Shown piece after piece: positions 5,873 to 6,501 of a DNA stretch of 6,501 bases. Under the pieces are notes generated by a model that searched no databases, had not been told where the DNA came from, and saw only the letters and a list, made by a program, of their open reading frames with translations. The translations under genes were made by a program, and so were the position numbers. This DNA is from Bacteroidales bacterium UBA2939. Its GTDB lineage: Bacteria; Bacteroidota; Bacteroidia; Bacteroidales; P3. The stretch lies in assembly GCA_002349055.1 (NCBI GenBank), contig DECD01000004.1, positions 1 through 6,501 of the forward strand. Reading direction: 5' to 3'. The stretch's first letter is position 1, and every line of letters begins with the position of its first letter.

Positions 5873-6501
5873 GATCTGAACTTTTTAAGAATAGCCACCC
5901 GGTTCCAATCCACCATCGTGGCACCCGCCATGAGCAAGGCCGCAACAGCCGTAGCCAACGCCCTATAGTTGTACCAGGCATGATGCTGCGCCGGGTGGGC
6001 CATCAGTACATAATAGGCAAAAGGAATCAAGGCCACCAGCAGATATTGCACCGACAGCGCCCATCCTTTGGAACGGTAACGCACCGCCGCCAGCACCGCC
6101 AGTACGGCCAATGCCACCACAACAAATTTCCAATGCAGGTACTTCAAGTTGGAGGAGAGAGCCTCGCCGATATACGAACTGCCGCCTTCGCCCCAATAGG
6201 TTCCCTGACCATAGGCATCGGCGAAGATATTCTCGCCCGTCAGTAGCGTAGCCAGTCCCCATTTGGACAACCACGTCAACACATATCCCGTCAGCCACCA
6301 GAGCGCCACTTGCACCACCAGAAGCAAGCCGCGACGCCAGTCGCCCTCGCGGCGCACAGCCACCAACACCACCAACGGCAAGCCGAGGGTGAGGGTGGGC
6401 ACGGTGATGAGGTCGGCGAAAGCCGTCAACGAGCCGAGGGCAAAGAACAGCAAGCCCGCCTTGCGGGACGGATGATAGGTGAGCCACAGGATGCCGCCCA
6501 G
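5842..6501 (-). CDS. C-terminal part of a multi-pass membrane protein, 5' end outside the window
   Basis: The frame is open from the right edge to a TAA at 5844-5842, giving 219 residues with no convincing start. The TTG at 6453 is just an internal Leu codon, because the frame continues upstream as LGGILWLTYHPSRKAG. About six hydrophobic segments are visible, roughly at 15-27, 30-49, 59-78, 124-141, 147-167 and 181-197 of the visible part. Notable polar features are FADLITVPTLTLG (28-40), a long soluble loop at about 80-123 rich in Gly, Tyr and acidic residues, and the His cluster MAHPAQHHAWYNYR (167-180) before the last helix. The ending is basic and cytoplasmic-looking. Many Gram-positive and Bacteroidota membrane proteins with GT-C-like layout show similar F.D.lT.P..TLG and H...H...YR patterns, so a GT-C or polysaccharide-related role is possible; this rests on memory of motifs and is tentative. 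It overlaps the Gre-like gene by 31 nt and is probably co-transcribed with it. Confidence 0.85.
   Translation of the reverse strand: MGGILWLTYHPSRKAGLLFFALGSLTAFADLITVPTLTLGLPLVVLVAVRREGDWRRGLLLVVQVALWWLTGYVLTWLSKWGLATLLTGENIFADAYGQGTYWGEGGSSYIGEALSSNLKYLHWKFVVVALAVLAVLAAVRYRSKGWALSVQYLLVALIPFAYYVLMAHPAQHHAWYNYRALATAVAALLMAGATMVDWNRVAILKKFRSWIASKNEIK

Noticed and set aside
5733..5981. Minus-strand open frame bridging the membrane protein and Gre-like genes
   Set aside because: It overlaps both real genes in another frame and has a low-complexity Arg/Trp/Gly-rich translation. The two real frames are intact, so no frameshifted fusion is needed.
5842..6453. TTG at 6453 as the start of the right-edge membrane protein
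   Set aside because: The frame stays open for 16 further codons to the edge with membrane-protein-like sequence, so the gene is truncated by the window and this Leu codon is internal.

Overview
The window looks like a chromosomal segment from a member of the Bacteroidota, probably order Bacteroidales. Three things point there. The only clear promoter has the Bacteroides-type -33 TTTG / -7 TAnnTTTG layout. The leader before the first gene is A-rich with no Shine-Dalgarno sequence. The gene families are also typical of the group: a secreted ~970-residue M16 peptidase, a GT2 enzyme with two C-terminal membrane helices, and a short Gre-like protein that is often mislabelled '3-oxoacyl-ACP synthase'. 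The coding DNA is GC-rich, with strong preference for C or G at third positions in the peptidase gene, while the upstream non-coding DNA is AT-rich. Genus cannot be assigned from the sequence alone.

Layout. Positions 1-162 are AT-rich non-coding DNA holding a promoter (76-106) and a leader of about 50 nt. Three plus-strand genes follow with no spacing: an exported M16 zinc peptidase (163-3072), a GT2 glycosyltransferase (3072-4019, sharing one base with the previous stop) and a multi-pass GT-C-like membrane protein (4016-5377, sharing four bases). After a 9-bp gap come two minus-strand genes running toward them: a Gre-like factor (5387-5872) and, upstream of it with a 31-nt overlap, the C-terminal part of another multi-pass membrane protein (5842-6501) that runs off the right edge.

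How they may work together. The GT2 and GT-C-like proteins form a plausible two-step module: the first would charge a polyprenyl-phosphate with a sugar at the inner face of the membrane, and the second would use that lipid-linked sugar on the periplasmic side. This is the known logic of GtrB-type/GT-C and ArnC/ArnT pairs; that it applies here is inference. The peptidase is co-transcribed with them by position but has no obvious biochemical link. The minus-strand pair is a separate transcription unit whose promoter lies outside the window.

No RNA genes, mobile elements, CRISPR arrays or convincing intrinsic terminators were seen. Most of the window is ordinary core-type sequence. The points most worth checking are the peptidase-glycosyltransferase coupling, the poorly characterised membrane proteins on both strands, the Gre-like protein, and the terminator-less convergent junction.
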